DNA of 64,000 bases from Galdieria partita. Lineage: Eukaryota > Rhodophyta > Bangiophyceae > Galdieriales > Galdieriaceae. The translations under genes and the position numbers were made by a program. Position 1 is the stretch's first letter, and each line of letters opens with the position of its first letter. Below the pieces are notes generated by a model. It ran no database searches. It was not told the DNA's origin and saw only the letters and a list, made by a program, of their open reading frames with translations. Positions 53,058 to 63,228 of this stretch are shown one piece after another. The stretch is taken from contig BQMJ01000007.1 in NCBI GenBank assembly GCA_025991245.1, positions 186,001-250,000 of the forward strand. Reading direction: 5' to 3'.

Positions 53058-56000
53058 TCATAGAGTATCCAGAACAAAATCCTCCTGTCTCTCTCTGTCT
53101 TCCCAACCCTTTTCTTGTTGGTTTCCTCTATCTTCGTAGATATGATTGCTACTCATATGTACAGATTCGTTATCATTCAATTCACCTGTCTTGTGATCCA
53201 ACTCTCGACATTCTGCGGAATAAGAAACTGGGTCATCACAACAACTATTCGCCTGAATATTATTTTGAAGGAACTTGGCTTCCTCTGCAGCCTTGCGATG
53301 CGCCAATTCGGCTTTTCTTTGTCGACGCCGTTTCTCAGCTATTCCATAATCAACAATTTGTTTTGCAAATATTGGAGATATTTCTACTTACCTTTCCTTC
53401 CATTTTGAATTCGATCATATATTTGTGACAATTCATTTCGATACTTGTGAACTTCTTGTTCAGCAACTTGTTTTAATAACTCCACATGTTGTATGATCCA
53501 ATATGAAGGTTTATCCGAATGAAACGCTTCAGCATTATGTAACATCAATTCCATATCAGCCATAAATTCTTTAACATCTCTATATTTTCTGTCAATGCAC
53601 TTTTGTCGAATGATGGAAAGATTCATTTCCTTGTCCACCACTTTGAAGTAATCCTTGTGTTTCGTGCGATCCAAAGGATTCACAAGATCCAAACCTATCG
53701 AATAGTATAAGAGAAAGGGTACACAAAAAGACTTCGACTCTAACCTATACTGTTATCTTCAGGTCTTGCGAGATTCAAAGAAACAAGTTTTCTATCTTCC
53801 GGAGTCTCATCGTTTACTAAGAAAATACGTATTCTTGGATTGTGATCAAAAATGGATTCGTTGTATCCTCTCGCACTTTCCATACGTTGTTCAATGTGTA
53901 GAAATAAGTCATTCAGATGCTGAACAGGTGTCTTTCTTGGAGGCCTCTTCGATGGCCCTCGAAAGCTTCTTGTGCTAACTTGTTTGACAACATTGTGATC
54001 ACCACATTTGACAATAATTCGTTGAGTTGATCCAGAGTTGGCTCTCATTGCTTTCGATTGACCTGCATTTCGCTGCCTTCTTTCAGATTTTGAAGTCTTT
54101 GTACCTCTGGCTAACTTTGTCAATGAAACATTCAACTTGAGATTGCCTCGATGATTGTTCTCTCCAACATCATCATTATTGTTGTTGTTGTTGCTTCTAC
54201 TTTTCTGCTTGCGTTTGATTAACAGTCGTTGGATGCGTTCAGGATCCGTTATTATTTCTCTTATTTTGTGGATTTCCCCTGTTACCGGGTCCTTCCTTTT
54301 TCGAACCAAGGCTACTTGTTCCGGTAAGTGTGGAAGCCTTTTGGGTCCTAAAAAGCGCTCCTTGGATAGATCCTCTAAAGCCTTTTTCTCATCATCACCA
54401 GAATGAGAGCCTTGTTTCATATCTGAGTGAATAGTTGAGGCTATAGCTCCCTTTCGTACTGAACGAATAGAGCGCCTAAATCGTTCCATAAAGGAATTGA
54501 CTCTGTCCAATCTTCCATCTCTCAATGCCAATATTTGGTCTTCTAAACAAACTAAGCCAGCTCGTTTTCTAGTACTTTCAAACCTCTTGAAGCCATCTAT
54601 GATTGCACGATGATATTCCACAATAGCCTAAATAGATTAGTTACAAGTTCTTCGTTTTGTATAGGCAAGAATACCTTGTGCTTCTCTTTAAACCCATGAG
54701 CTGCTCTTCTACGAGCTAATCTTCTCACCATTTCTCTAGCATGATCAATATTTGTTGGAATCTTTCGACCAGGAATATGAAAATGAAATATGAGAGCACT
54801 GCGTAGTTGGGGATAAGTCATTGCACCAATTCGCGAATCCAAATTCTTTTCATTCATCAAATCATTTCCAATGGAGGCTCGAGAAAGGCAGCGATTGATT
54901 TCACGAAGTTGCTTTTTCTGTAACTTGATCATTTCTTCTGCTCGATACCAAGGCGTTCTGTAAAGGTTTCTTCGAATATAATCTGCTACCTCTTTTCCAT
55001 CAGAGGTGCCTGCCTTCTCACCAGCATTGATCAAGTCACCCTAAACAATCCCAAATAAACAATACAATCAAAGTATTCATTGGTTCCTTACATGAGCTGT
55101 GGGATGAGTAAACATGTGAATGCCAACTTGTTGAATAATCGACCATCCATATTCCATAGATTCATAAGACGCCAGTATTTCTGGTGTAACACTCTTTAAC
55201 AACATATCACGAAGGACTTGGAATCCTTCTTTGGGTTCCACCACCTTAAATACTCCCTTTTCTAAATATGCCAACTCTTTGATTGTTCTTTCCACAGCAC
55301 TTCTAGGAAAACTATTCCTAAAAAACTCTTCTTCGACTTGAGTCCGACTTAGCTCCAATGGCAAGCCTTTGTCACGAATTCGAAGACATTCCAAGACGAC
55401 ATAGAGTAATACTCGATCTCGCACAAATCTACAAAGGGAGTTAAACTAACCAAGTGAAAATCTTCAAAGCTTACTTTCGAAACCGGTCCGTATTAGGTGC
55501 CATAACACTCATGCGAGGCTCTGTCTGACCAACCGCTATCACATGATCGATCTTTCTGAGAAAACAAGAATACGAATTGTTATCTACACGTTTCATAGTT
55601 AGTAGAAAATCAGTCTTCCTGGGAGTCAGTATTTCGGCTGGTGCCAAGAAAAGTGAGGATTCCAAAATAGTGACAGACTGCCCTGGTCTTATATCACCAG
55701 AACATAACGGAGGCGGTTCGTCTGGAGCTAAATAAACATTGTGAAAAAAGTTGGTAGAAAAGTGACCTTCCTCTTTGGTTTTTGTGTCGTTTGTTTTGAG
55801 ACGAGTATACTTCACCAATCTGGAAGACATGCCTGATAACAGTTGGTCAGGAGTCTACAACAAAATAAACATGGATAGTAGTCGTTACTTACCAGGTAAA
55901 GGTAGAAGAACGGGAGTATGTTCTAAACCATATTCCACCAAAATCACGTTTTGTGATAATTCACAGTTTGAGAATTCTTCAAATGAGTTGAAAGAATGAT

Positions 56001-57661
56001 TGGAATTTGCTTCCTGAGCAACACAAGGATAGAATAACGATAAAGGCTATCAAGCAACAATGATTACAAGTTTCATTTCCAAACTTGACACAACTTACCG
56101 TGTTCCAGAGATTCGAAGGAATTTGCAGTTTTGGACGGTGAAAGTGTTCAATCATCTCATCAGTAGGCAAACGTGGCAAGAACACACCTTGTTTCCAAAA
56201 GGATGCGTGTTCCAACTTCCCAATTCCATGCGAAACAAAGTGTCGAATCAACTTGTCTGAAGAGTCATAAAACTCATCTTTGGAAACGTTAAATGATACA
56301 ATATCGTCACGCCATAAGGAATTCAAAGATGCAGTTTCATAACGTTTCTTCGCTTTGGTCGATTCCCATGACTCATATATGATACTGCTATCATTCAAGT
56401 TGACAATCAGATGTGATAGCGAAATGTTCTCGTTATTACATTCAACTGCATCACAAACTCTTAAAAGACTATCTTCCAGCCAGATAGAACTGTCCAAAAA
56501 AGGATTAGTTACCAAAGGAGTAGTAGTCGTAGTAGTCATCTCATCCCTTTTGTCTTTTGTTTCTTTGATAAGTTCAATTGAATCTCTCGTTGTTTTATCC
56601 TTTGAATCAATGTTCATCGAGTTGGAGTCATCTTGTATCCAACCTTTGTTACACTGCGAATCTTCGTCCGCTATTTCCCATTCAACATCTTCTTCTTCAT
56701 TATCTTTGCCTTCTTCCGTCAGTGTCGAAGAATCCCAGTCTATTTCATCTTCCCAATTCCTCAAATCAACTGCCAAAACAGAATTCTCTAATAATAAATC
56801 ATCAGGAAACGGTTCTATTTGTGCTTCCTGTGTCTTATAAATAGTCTTCGAACACCACAAATTATTCCAGTTGAGAAAAGAATGGTGGCTCTCCAAATCA
56901 TCTTCCACTATCTTCGATACAATATCCATATTCTGCACAGTACCGGCAGAGTAACTTTGAATACGTCCATGCTTTCCAGTATGTTGTAAGTCTTTCCTAC
57001 CAAAATGATGCTCTCTTCTCTTTCGTCTCTTTCGTTGCTTCACTTGTGGAATGTCAAAAACTTCGGAGAACCTTATCCAACCCTTTCCATAAATATTTTC
57101 AGTTTCATTAAAGGTGTCCAATTCATTAGCAACAACTTGTTTTCTAGAAGACTCTTTCTTTTGTTGCTGGTGTTTGGCCTTGCCTTCAACCTGAGCGACT
57201 TCTTTGTCTATCTGGACTCCTGGTGAGTTGACGCTCTGCTGTCTGGAAACTTGCCCACTTTCTTCCTCAGACTCAAAATCATATTCGTCTCCAGCCAAGG
57301 AAACGTCCTTTCGTCCCAAAATATGGGGCTGCTCGTTGTACTTGATAGATAAACTTTCTTCAAGTTCATCCTCTCTTACATCTTCCTCACCTATTTGAGC
57401 TGCTGAAGTCATTTCGTTGTTATCTGTGTTGTAGAAATCTTCTTTTTGGCTTTCGTTTGTTTCCACTGGCTCTTGCTTGAAAAGTGCGGCTATCTCGGGC
57501 TCTAGCTCGCCAAGGTTCAAAAACGACAACTGTGATAAATCCGCTCCTTCTTCATTCAGCAATTTAGCTGCGTCTTCATCAGCGAAACCAAAAACAAATG
57601 AATTCAAGGATTGTGTCCAGTCTGTTGACGAGTTTTGAAACTGTTTGTCGTTGATCGACAT
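53058..57661 (-). CDS. TAF1: TFIID subunit TAF1, 8 exons
   Basis: Exons 57661..56099, 56046..55893, 55832..55475, 55428..55092, 55040..54675, 54627..53745, 53694..53392, 53338..53058, introns 46-60 nt, 1414 aa with phases closing. The N-terminus has a TAND-like acidic start (NSFVFGFADEDAAKLLNEEGAD). The DUF3591 core follows: VILVEYGLEHTPVLLPLPG, MSSRLVKYTRL, DIRPGQSVTILESSLFLAPAEI, TDFLLTMKR, TPWYRAEEMIKL and PGRKIPTNID. Next come a basic Asn-repeat segment and one bromodomain-like region (KDYFKVVDKEMNLSIIRQK). The domain is weak: its conserved Asn is His (NAEAFHSD). The zinc knuckle of other TAF1s is not found. TAF1 is the scaffold of TFIID at core promoters. It is shorter than human TAF1 (about 1,890 aa). 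Confidence 0.9.
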
Positions 57662-57898
57662 GTTTTGCTACCAAAGAGAATCGTCTGTCAATTGATCATT
57701 GGCGGACATTTTACACACCAAAGAGAGTTGCAAGTGAACCCCATAAGTCTTTGTAACTATGGAACGACTACACGATACAAACGGTAGGTGCAAGTGTTTG
57801 GAGTTTGGATAATTTTTAATTCAAGTCTAGGAGTCCCAAATCTAAGTGAAAAGGTAGACAAGGTAATAGTGCAATTTGTTCAGAGAGTTGATAGTTAA

Positions 57899-58720
57899 AT
57901 GGAGAAAGTTACTAGAAGAGAACCATCAACTTATCATGGCAGCCTTAGACTGTCAGAACAGGGGCAGATTCCAAGATTGTCTCAAGTAGGCTGTTTTTCT
58001 TGCAAAGGCTGTTTTAAAGAGATTGTATCGGTAGGTACCAAGAGAGGTTACAACGGAACCTCTTTTATTTGGCTTCTTTGGCAGATTCACAATTGAATAC
58101 TGCTACTGCGTCCTATTCCGTGTCAGGAAATAGACAAGACTTGGCAACTCAACAGAAAACAATTCCTTCAGGATATCTCGACGGAAGACAGCAAATGTAT
58201 AATCATCATCCAGGGCATCCGTATGCACAGACAACTTGGCAACAGGGTTTGATGGATTCTTCAGATTTTCCTCGAAAGACAGTTACAAATAGACAAAATT
58301 TGGGTGCACCAGGAGCTACTATTACTCCAAAGTTTATGGAAGCTCCAAACAACGCTATTGCTTCAGGTAGCCAGCAACCAATAGGTGAACCAAGTTGTGG
58401 ACAAAATTCTTCAAGTGAGGAAAAACGAGAAGTACGCTATTGGACCCATGAAGAGCACCAACGATTTGTAGAGGGCTTATCCAAATATCAAAAGGATGGT
58501 AAACCAGATTTAAAGGCTATAGCTGAGTATTTAGGAACAAGAACCCCAACTCAAGTGAGAAAAGTAGTTTATGATGACAAGATATTGAATTGTTTATTCC
58601 ATACAATAGGTCCGAAGTCATTACCAGAAATACATTTTGAAGTTGAGAAAGTCACAACAAGAAAGCAACTCAAGAAATCAAGTTTCAAAGCATCATGACC
58701 CTGTGCATACATTGAACTAG
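57899..58720 (+). CDS. SHAQKYF-type MYB-related transcription factor, 3 exons
   Basis: Exons 57899..58034, 58085..58554, 58610..58720, introns 50 and 55 nt, 238 aa. A single MYB/SANT repeat near the C-terminus reads RYWTHEEHQRFVEGLSKY and IAEYLGTRTPTQVRSHYQKYILKL. This is the plant-type one-repeat MYB, whose third helix normally reads SHAQKYF; here it is SHYQKYI. Splicing out 58555..58609 is needed to obtain that motif. These factors bind I-box/GATA-type sites in plants. The N-terminal ~150 residues are Gln/Ser/Pro-rich. The first exon has a small Cys cluster (CFSCKGC) and is less certain: its donor was chosen because it alone closes the phase. Confidence 0.82.
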
Positions 58721-58816
58721 TTGTTAAGAATCCTATTACGGACTGAGAATCCTCTCTGTGAATAGATAAGTTTTGTATGTATATATATAGTTGTGCTGTT
58801 GGATAAGCAACTCTGA

Positions 58817-58822
58817 AATAAA
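58817..58822 (+). terminator. Candidate polyadenylation signal of the MYB gene
   Basis: AATAAA 96 nt after the MYB stop and 20 bp before the end of the converging mS38 gene. Confidence 0.35.
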
Positions 58823-58842
58823 AATGTATGATATAGTCACAT

Positions 58843-59324
58843 TTATTTGCTTTTCATACGGTCTCTCTTTCGTCTTCGTTTTAGTTTATGCTTATTCATT
58901 TTCTTCTTTCTCTTCTTAAGCACACTACCCACTTCCACCAATGGAAACTCAGTATCCTGCATAGGTCCTTCCAAAGAGTTCTAACACTTTTGCTTATTCC
59001 GTGTCCAAGGAATACAGAATGTATACTTACCACGCCATTTCTGTTTGTCCACCACAAAAACGTCATTGGATTGGATATTTTCCTGATATCGAACTATACT
59101 TGAGCGTCAGCTAACAACCACAGTGTAAGACGATCCTATACCGGCCAAGATCTTGAAACTGAAACATTCTCAGGTTCCAATCCACTGTTCTTCATAAAGT
59201 TGGTTGAAGCCCCTTTGAGGTTATTATCTAGAATCTTTATGCCTTGGGGAATATTATTCTTGTTGAGTCTTCCTATCTGGGGAACGACATGCTTCCATAA
59301 GGCGAACAAACCACTACTGCTCAT
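58843..59324 (-). CDS. MRPS38: Mitochondrial small-subunit ribosomal protein mS38 (COX24/AURKAIP1 family), 3 exons
   Basis: Exons 59324..59142, 59093..59031, 58980..58843, introns 48 and 50 nt, 127 aa. The C-terminal motif SVLKKRKKKMNKHK and the basic tail LKRRRKRDRMK are the hallmark of the DUF1713/mS38 family (yeast Cox24, human AURKAIP1). That basic helix lies on the mitoribosomal decoding-site rRNA. The rest, from MSSSGLFALWKHVVPQIGRL, is short and unconserved, presumably a presequence. The two introns were placed by phase. The middle exon (TTCGATATC..) is the least certain because it has no motif. Start codons of mS38 and of the capping enzyme lie 73 bp apart. Confidence 0.78.
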
Positions 59325-59397
59325 CTTCTTCAAAGGATTCGGTTAGATTGTCAAAATAGACATTTTGAGTCCAAATGAAAATTGTGAACTTGTAGAT

Positions 59398-60836
59398 ATG
59401 ACAGAACTTGGATTGAAAGAACTTGATAAAGACTCTTCACAGCCTTTTATTCGACTGGTTTCCAAGCTTTGCTGTGGAGCTGCTGGTGTGGCTGAAGTAC
59501 ACGGTTTTCCAGGAACCTTGCCGCTTACCTTAAGTAGACGCCATATTGATATGATTTGCCACAATGACTATGTTTTGTTAGAGAAAAGCGATGGAACTCG
59601 TTATTTTTTATTGATTTTGGAGGTATACGCTGTTTATTTATGTCTACAACTCAAGTAACCTAGCTGTGTAGAATCAAGCTTTTCTCATTGATCGAAAGTA
59701 TTCATTTTATCCAATCATACCTAAACCTCCCTTTCCTTTACCAACTGAAGCAAACAAACCCACTGTTCAAGAACACCACGAAACGTTATTGGATGGAGAG
59801 TTGTGTGTGAATTTGGCTACTGACACTTGGGAATACTTGGTATATGATGTCGTTGCTATACACGGAGACTATCGAATTGGAAAGAAGGATTACCGCAGTC
59901 GTATTTTGGCAGTTGAAGATTGGGTTGTTCGTCCTCGTTTATTGGCTGCGTCAACTGCAGGTAGTTTGCGAATAAGAATGAAGGATGTTTACGAAAAGAT
60001 AGAAATTGACCAGTTATTTGCAAGAATATATAAGAACGAAGATCGTGATTATGTTTATGAGAATGGGCATCGTTTGGATGGCTGTGTCTGTAATCGAAAT
60101 GATGGTCTCATTTTTACTCCTGTTCAAATGGCGTATCCACTCAAGAGTTGCGCAGCATTACTCAAATGGAAGTATCCTTTGTACAACTCTGTAGATTTTA
60201 TGTTGTTTGTTGAAGTCGATGGAGACAAAGAGGACGATGCGAGAGTATGTTTTTCGTCTCGTTGGATTGTTGTATCATTCATTATTTTGGTAGAATATTC
60301 ACACCTATTTGGGATACAAAGGAGACCGTGGGATAGTAAGATATCGAGAAGTCTTCTTTCCTTCCAGTTTAAAGAGAAAATGGGCCGAATCACGTTTGGA
60401 ACACAATGGAAAGATTATTGAATGCTCTTATGACCGAATGGCTGGAGAATGGAGGTATTTATTTATGACTAGGAATGCACTGATTCTTCCACAATGAATT
60501 TAGGTATTTGAGACATCGTACCGATAAAACCACACCAAACTATTCAACAACTGTTATGGATACTTTGGAATCCACTGCAGAGTCGATCACAAGAGAAGAG
60601 CTTATCGACCGAATCAAGAAGAATACGAAACCTATTCAACCGACCTTATCTCAAAGACAACCATCTTGGAAGGTATTTGAACTTTCTCTATTCCACTGGA
60701 TGAGTTTGTGACAGCTTGTTAGATAGACGATGACGACTTATTTCATGATCATAAGAATCCACAATATCGTAAAACCACTCCCATTTCACTCATTCCGTCT
60801 CCATCTTTGATCCAAAAGAACAACAACTCAGTGTAA
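59398..60836 (+). CDS. mRNA capping enzyme, stand-alone guanylyltransferase, 5 exons
   Basis: Exons 59398..59622, 59672..60244, 60294..60454, 60504..60672, 60723..60836, introns 49, 49, 49 and 50 nt, 413 aa. Motif I, the GMP-accepting Lys, reads EKSDGTRYFLLI. Next come LLDGELCVN (III), DGLIFTP (IV), LKWKYPLYNSVDF (V) and, after splicing, WRYLRHRTDKTTPN (VI). Only ~40 residues precede motif I, so there is no N-terminal RNA triphosphatase domain; animals and plants fuse one. The layout resembles fungal Ceg1. It transfers GMP to the 5' end of nascent mRNA. An upstream exon is conceivable, as the first usable ATG is 59398. Its last 9 bases overlap the TSR1 end on the other strand. Confidence 0.9.
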
Positions 60837-63182
60837 TGGATATTGTTTATATTCTTCTCTACTAACCCATTTTGGGAAAACTCTTTTATAAATACTTAAA
60901 CAAACGGTATCTTGAGCCTTTAAATGACCATTGAATCGACATTTCATATAACCGTGAGTTCCAACAGGTTCTACAATGTTTCCTAGGCGTCCTCGCTTTG
61001 TCCAAAGTGGATAGGGTTGAAACCAAACAATATCTTCACGATTGAAGAACATATAGCGAACGACTGCTTTTGATTTGAATACTCTATAAGGAAATCCCGA
61101 TAAGACAATGCGTTTCAGAATGATGCGATCTGTATCTATCGAAATTATAGAGCCTTGTGCTATCAGGTGGCCTTGAATGGGTTTGATAACAAGTACAGGA
61201 GCTGGAGGATATACACAAGGTCCATATACGGAAGCTACAATATTCTGATGATTAGGTAAGAACTTGATATATTTGAGCTTTTTGGAATGATTGACTGTAA
61301 CTGAAAAGATAGGTCGAGCCAAGTATTTGAAAAACCCACATTGAATTTCCAACAAGTCCTTTGACTTTACCACTGAAGAAGCACTGCAAGGTAACTTATG
61401 GGTAGGTAACTCCATGTTATCTGTTTGCGTTTCTTCTTCCGCCTGTAGTCGATAGTCGAATAAAGTACGTCTGATGTGGAAATGAATGACAGAATAGCGA
61501 TGTTCGTTGTCATGCAAACATACTGCAATTGGAGAACAAAGGCGTTCCAAAAGACTCGCGATATAATCTCTATCGTTCTCTTCCACAAACAAATGGAATG
61601 CAACATATGTACCCAACTCGATAACATTCTCAAGATTGTTATGTAACAAGTTGTTCTCCCATGCCAATTGTTTCTTCCGAAAAGCATCAAAATTGACAAA
61701 TTTGAATATTCGCTTGTATTCAGGTGGTAAGTATTGTTCAGCATCCCATTCTGAGTTTGCCAAAGAATCTAATCCTCGATATTTCCGGAATCGTTCTCTT
61801 GCAGGTTGGTCAAGAGGAGTATCTCTTTCATCAGGAAATAACAATTCATCCTTCATTTCATCACGAAGCTGTTCCAACTCATCCTTATCGATAACTGTGT
61901 GGTCTCCATTCATAAGCTCCATTTCATTATCGCTGTTAGGCTCATCACTAGCAGTGGATTGCTTTTCAGTATCACAATTATCGGTAGGCTCTTGGAAATG
62001 TCCATCTTCTTCAGAAAATTCAAAATGTTCACTGGTATCTATTGAATCAGACAAATCATCCATTGGCTCTTCAACTGCTTCTCTATCCGCCATTTCTTCT
62101 TCTTCTTCATAAAACGATATTGTAGTATCAAAAGATGGATCACCAGCAACAGTTTCTAAGATGACCTTTTCAGTATCCTCCCATTCCATACTCTTATGAG
62201 TTGACTTTTGAGGACACGGTTCCTTTTCTCTAGTTATTTTGATGGGTTGAAAACTTCCTATTCCTGTCAAATACAAAAGTCGATTACACAACCAAGGCTT
62301 CCCACGAACATAACCCACCACTTTGAGCACGTTCCTATCCACCCACTCACAACTATCTCCAAGAATATAAGAACGTGACTCTCTCCATTTCGGTCTTCGA
62401 GGAGTCTTCGTTGCCACTCCTCGAATCAACTGCTCTATGTGTCCCTTATCACTCAATGGTATAGGACGAACTTGTTCTGCCTCTTCTGCAACACTCTGAT
62501 CCACTAGAAACTGTGCTCTATGCTTTCTCAATGCGTTCACTTCATGTTGTTTCAATAAATCCTGTCGGTCTCTTCTCCTTTCAGGGAACATGGCAACCGG
62601 TATCAAACGAGAAACACCCATCGTTCTTAAAACTTCTAAACAGTAAAAGGCAGGTGTAAAGTCCTCAGCCAACTCATCTGCATAAAATATAGGAACTATG
62701 ACATCTGCAACTTTCAACAAATCAATCACTCTGGAAAGGTCTTCCATATTCACGGACATCAAATTCCAACGAGTCGAAGCTTCGTCTCTGGTTTTTCTAA
62801 GCAACAAGTAATCATTCCACTGTTGGACATGCCTATATGCGCTCACTGAAGGTGACTCTAGAATCCACTGATGCAAGCAATGTGCGTCTGCTGACAAGGT
62901 AAAAGGAACAAGCAAAACAATAATAGGGGCATCAGAACAAGCCGTTTTCCTCCGCTTCTCCAACAGCGACATAGTTTTCCCCAATCTCAACTGCTTTTGT
63001 TTATTTTCACGCTCCATCTTGTTCGATAACCTTCTATTGCTTTTGGTTATTTCAGGTATGGACTCAACTCTTCCTTTCACTTCATCTTTCAAATTTCGTT
63101 TGGACGCATGTCTTTGATTTTTCTTAAAAGCTTTATTTCTTTGTCTTAATAAGGAGGACCGGTGATGAAAGTTGTCATCCAT
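60828..63182 (-). CDS. TSR1: TSR1, ribosome assembly factor for the 40S subunit
   Basis: A single exon of 784 aa. The N-terminus is rich in Lys/Arg and His (MDDNFHHRSSLLRQRNKAFKK), as in yeast Tsr1. A Bms1/Tsr1-type GTPase-like fold follows without a working P-loop (VPFTLSADAHCLHQWIL). The AARP2CN region is marked by YVRGKPWLCNRLLYLTGIGSFQPIKI. A long acidic insertion comes next (EEEEEMADREAVEEP), then the DUF663 core (DTPLDQPARERFRKYRGLDSLANSEWDAEQYLPPEY). TSR1 sits on cytoplasmic pre-40S particles and blocks early joining of translation factors. The length is normal for the family (yeast 788). Its ATG lies 46 bp after the end of STRAP. Confidence 0.93.
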   Translation of the reverse strand: MDDNFHHRSSLLRQRNKAFKKNQRHASKRNLKDEVKGRVESIPEITKSNRRLSNKMERENKQKQLRLGKTMSLLEKRRKTACSDAPIIVLLVPFTLSADAHCLHQWILESPSVSAYRHVQQWNDYLLLRKTRDEASTRWNLMSVNMEDLSRVIDLLKVADVIVPIFYADELAEDFTPAFYCLEVLRTMGVSRLIPVAMFPERRRDRQDLLKQHEVNALRKHRAQFLVDQSVAEEAEQVRPIPLSDKGHIEQLIRGVATKTPRRPKWRESRSYILGDSCEWVDRNVLKVVGYVRGKPWLCNRLLYLTGIGSFQPIKITREKEPCPQKSTHKSMEWEDTEKVILETVAGDPSFDTTISFYEEEEEMADREAVEEPMDDLSDSIDTSEHFEFSEEDGHFQEPTDNCDTEKQSTASDEPNSDNEMELMNGDHTVIDKDELEQLRDEMKDELLFPDERDTPLDQPARERFRKYRGLDSLANSEWDAEQYLPPEYKRIFKFVNFDAFRKKQLAWENNLLHNNLENVIELGTYVAFHLFVEENDRDYIASLLERLCSPIAVCLHDNEHRYSVIHFHIRRTLFDYRLQAEEETQTDNMELPTHKLPCSASSVVKSKDLLEIQCGFFKYLARPIFSVTVNHSKKLKYIKFLPNHQNIVASVYGPCVYPPAPVLVIKPIQGHLIAQGSIISIDTDRIILKRIVLSGFPYRVFKSKAVVRYMFFNREDIVWFQPYPLWTKRGRLGNIVEPVGTHGYMKCRFNGHLKAQDTVCLSIYKRVFPKWVSREEYKQYPLH

Positions 63183-63228
63183 CCTTAAAGGCTACGGCCC
63201 CGCTTGTGCAATGAATGAAACAAAATGT

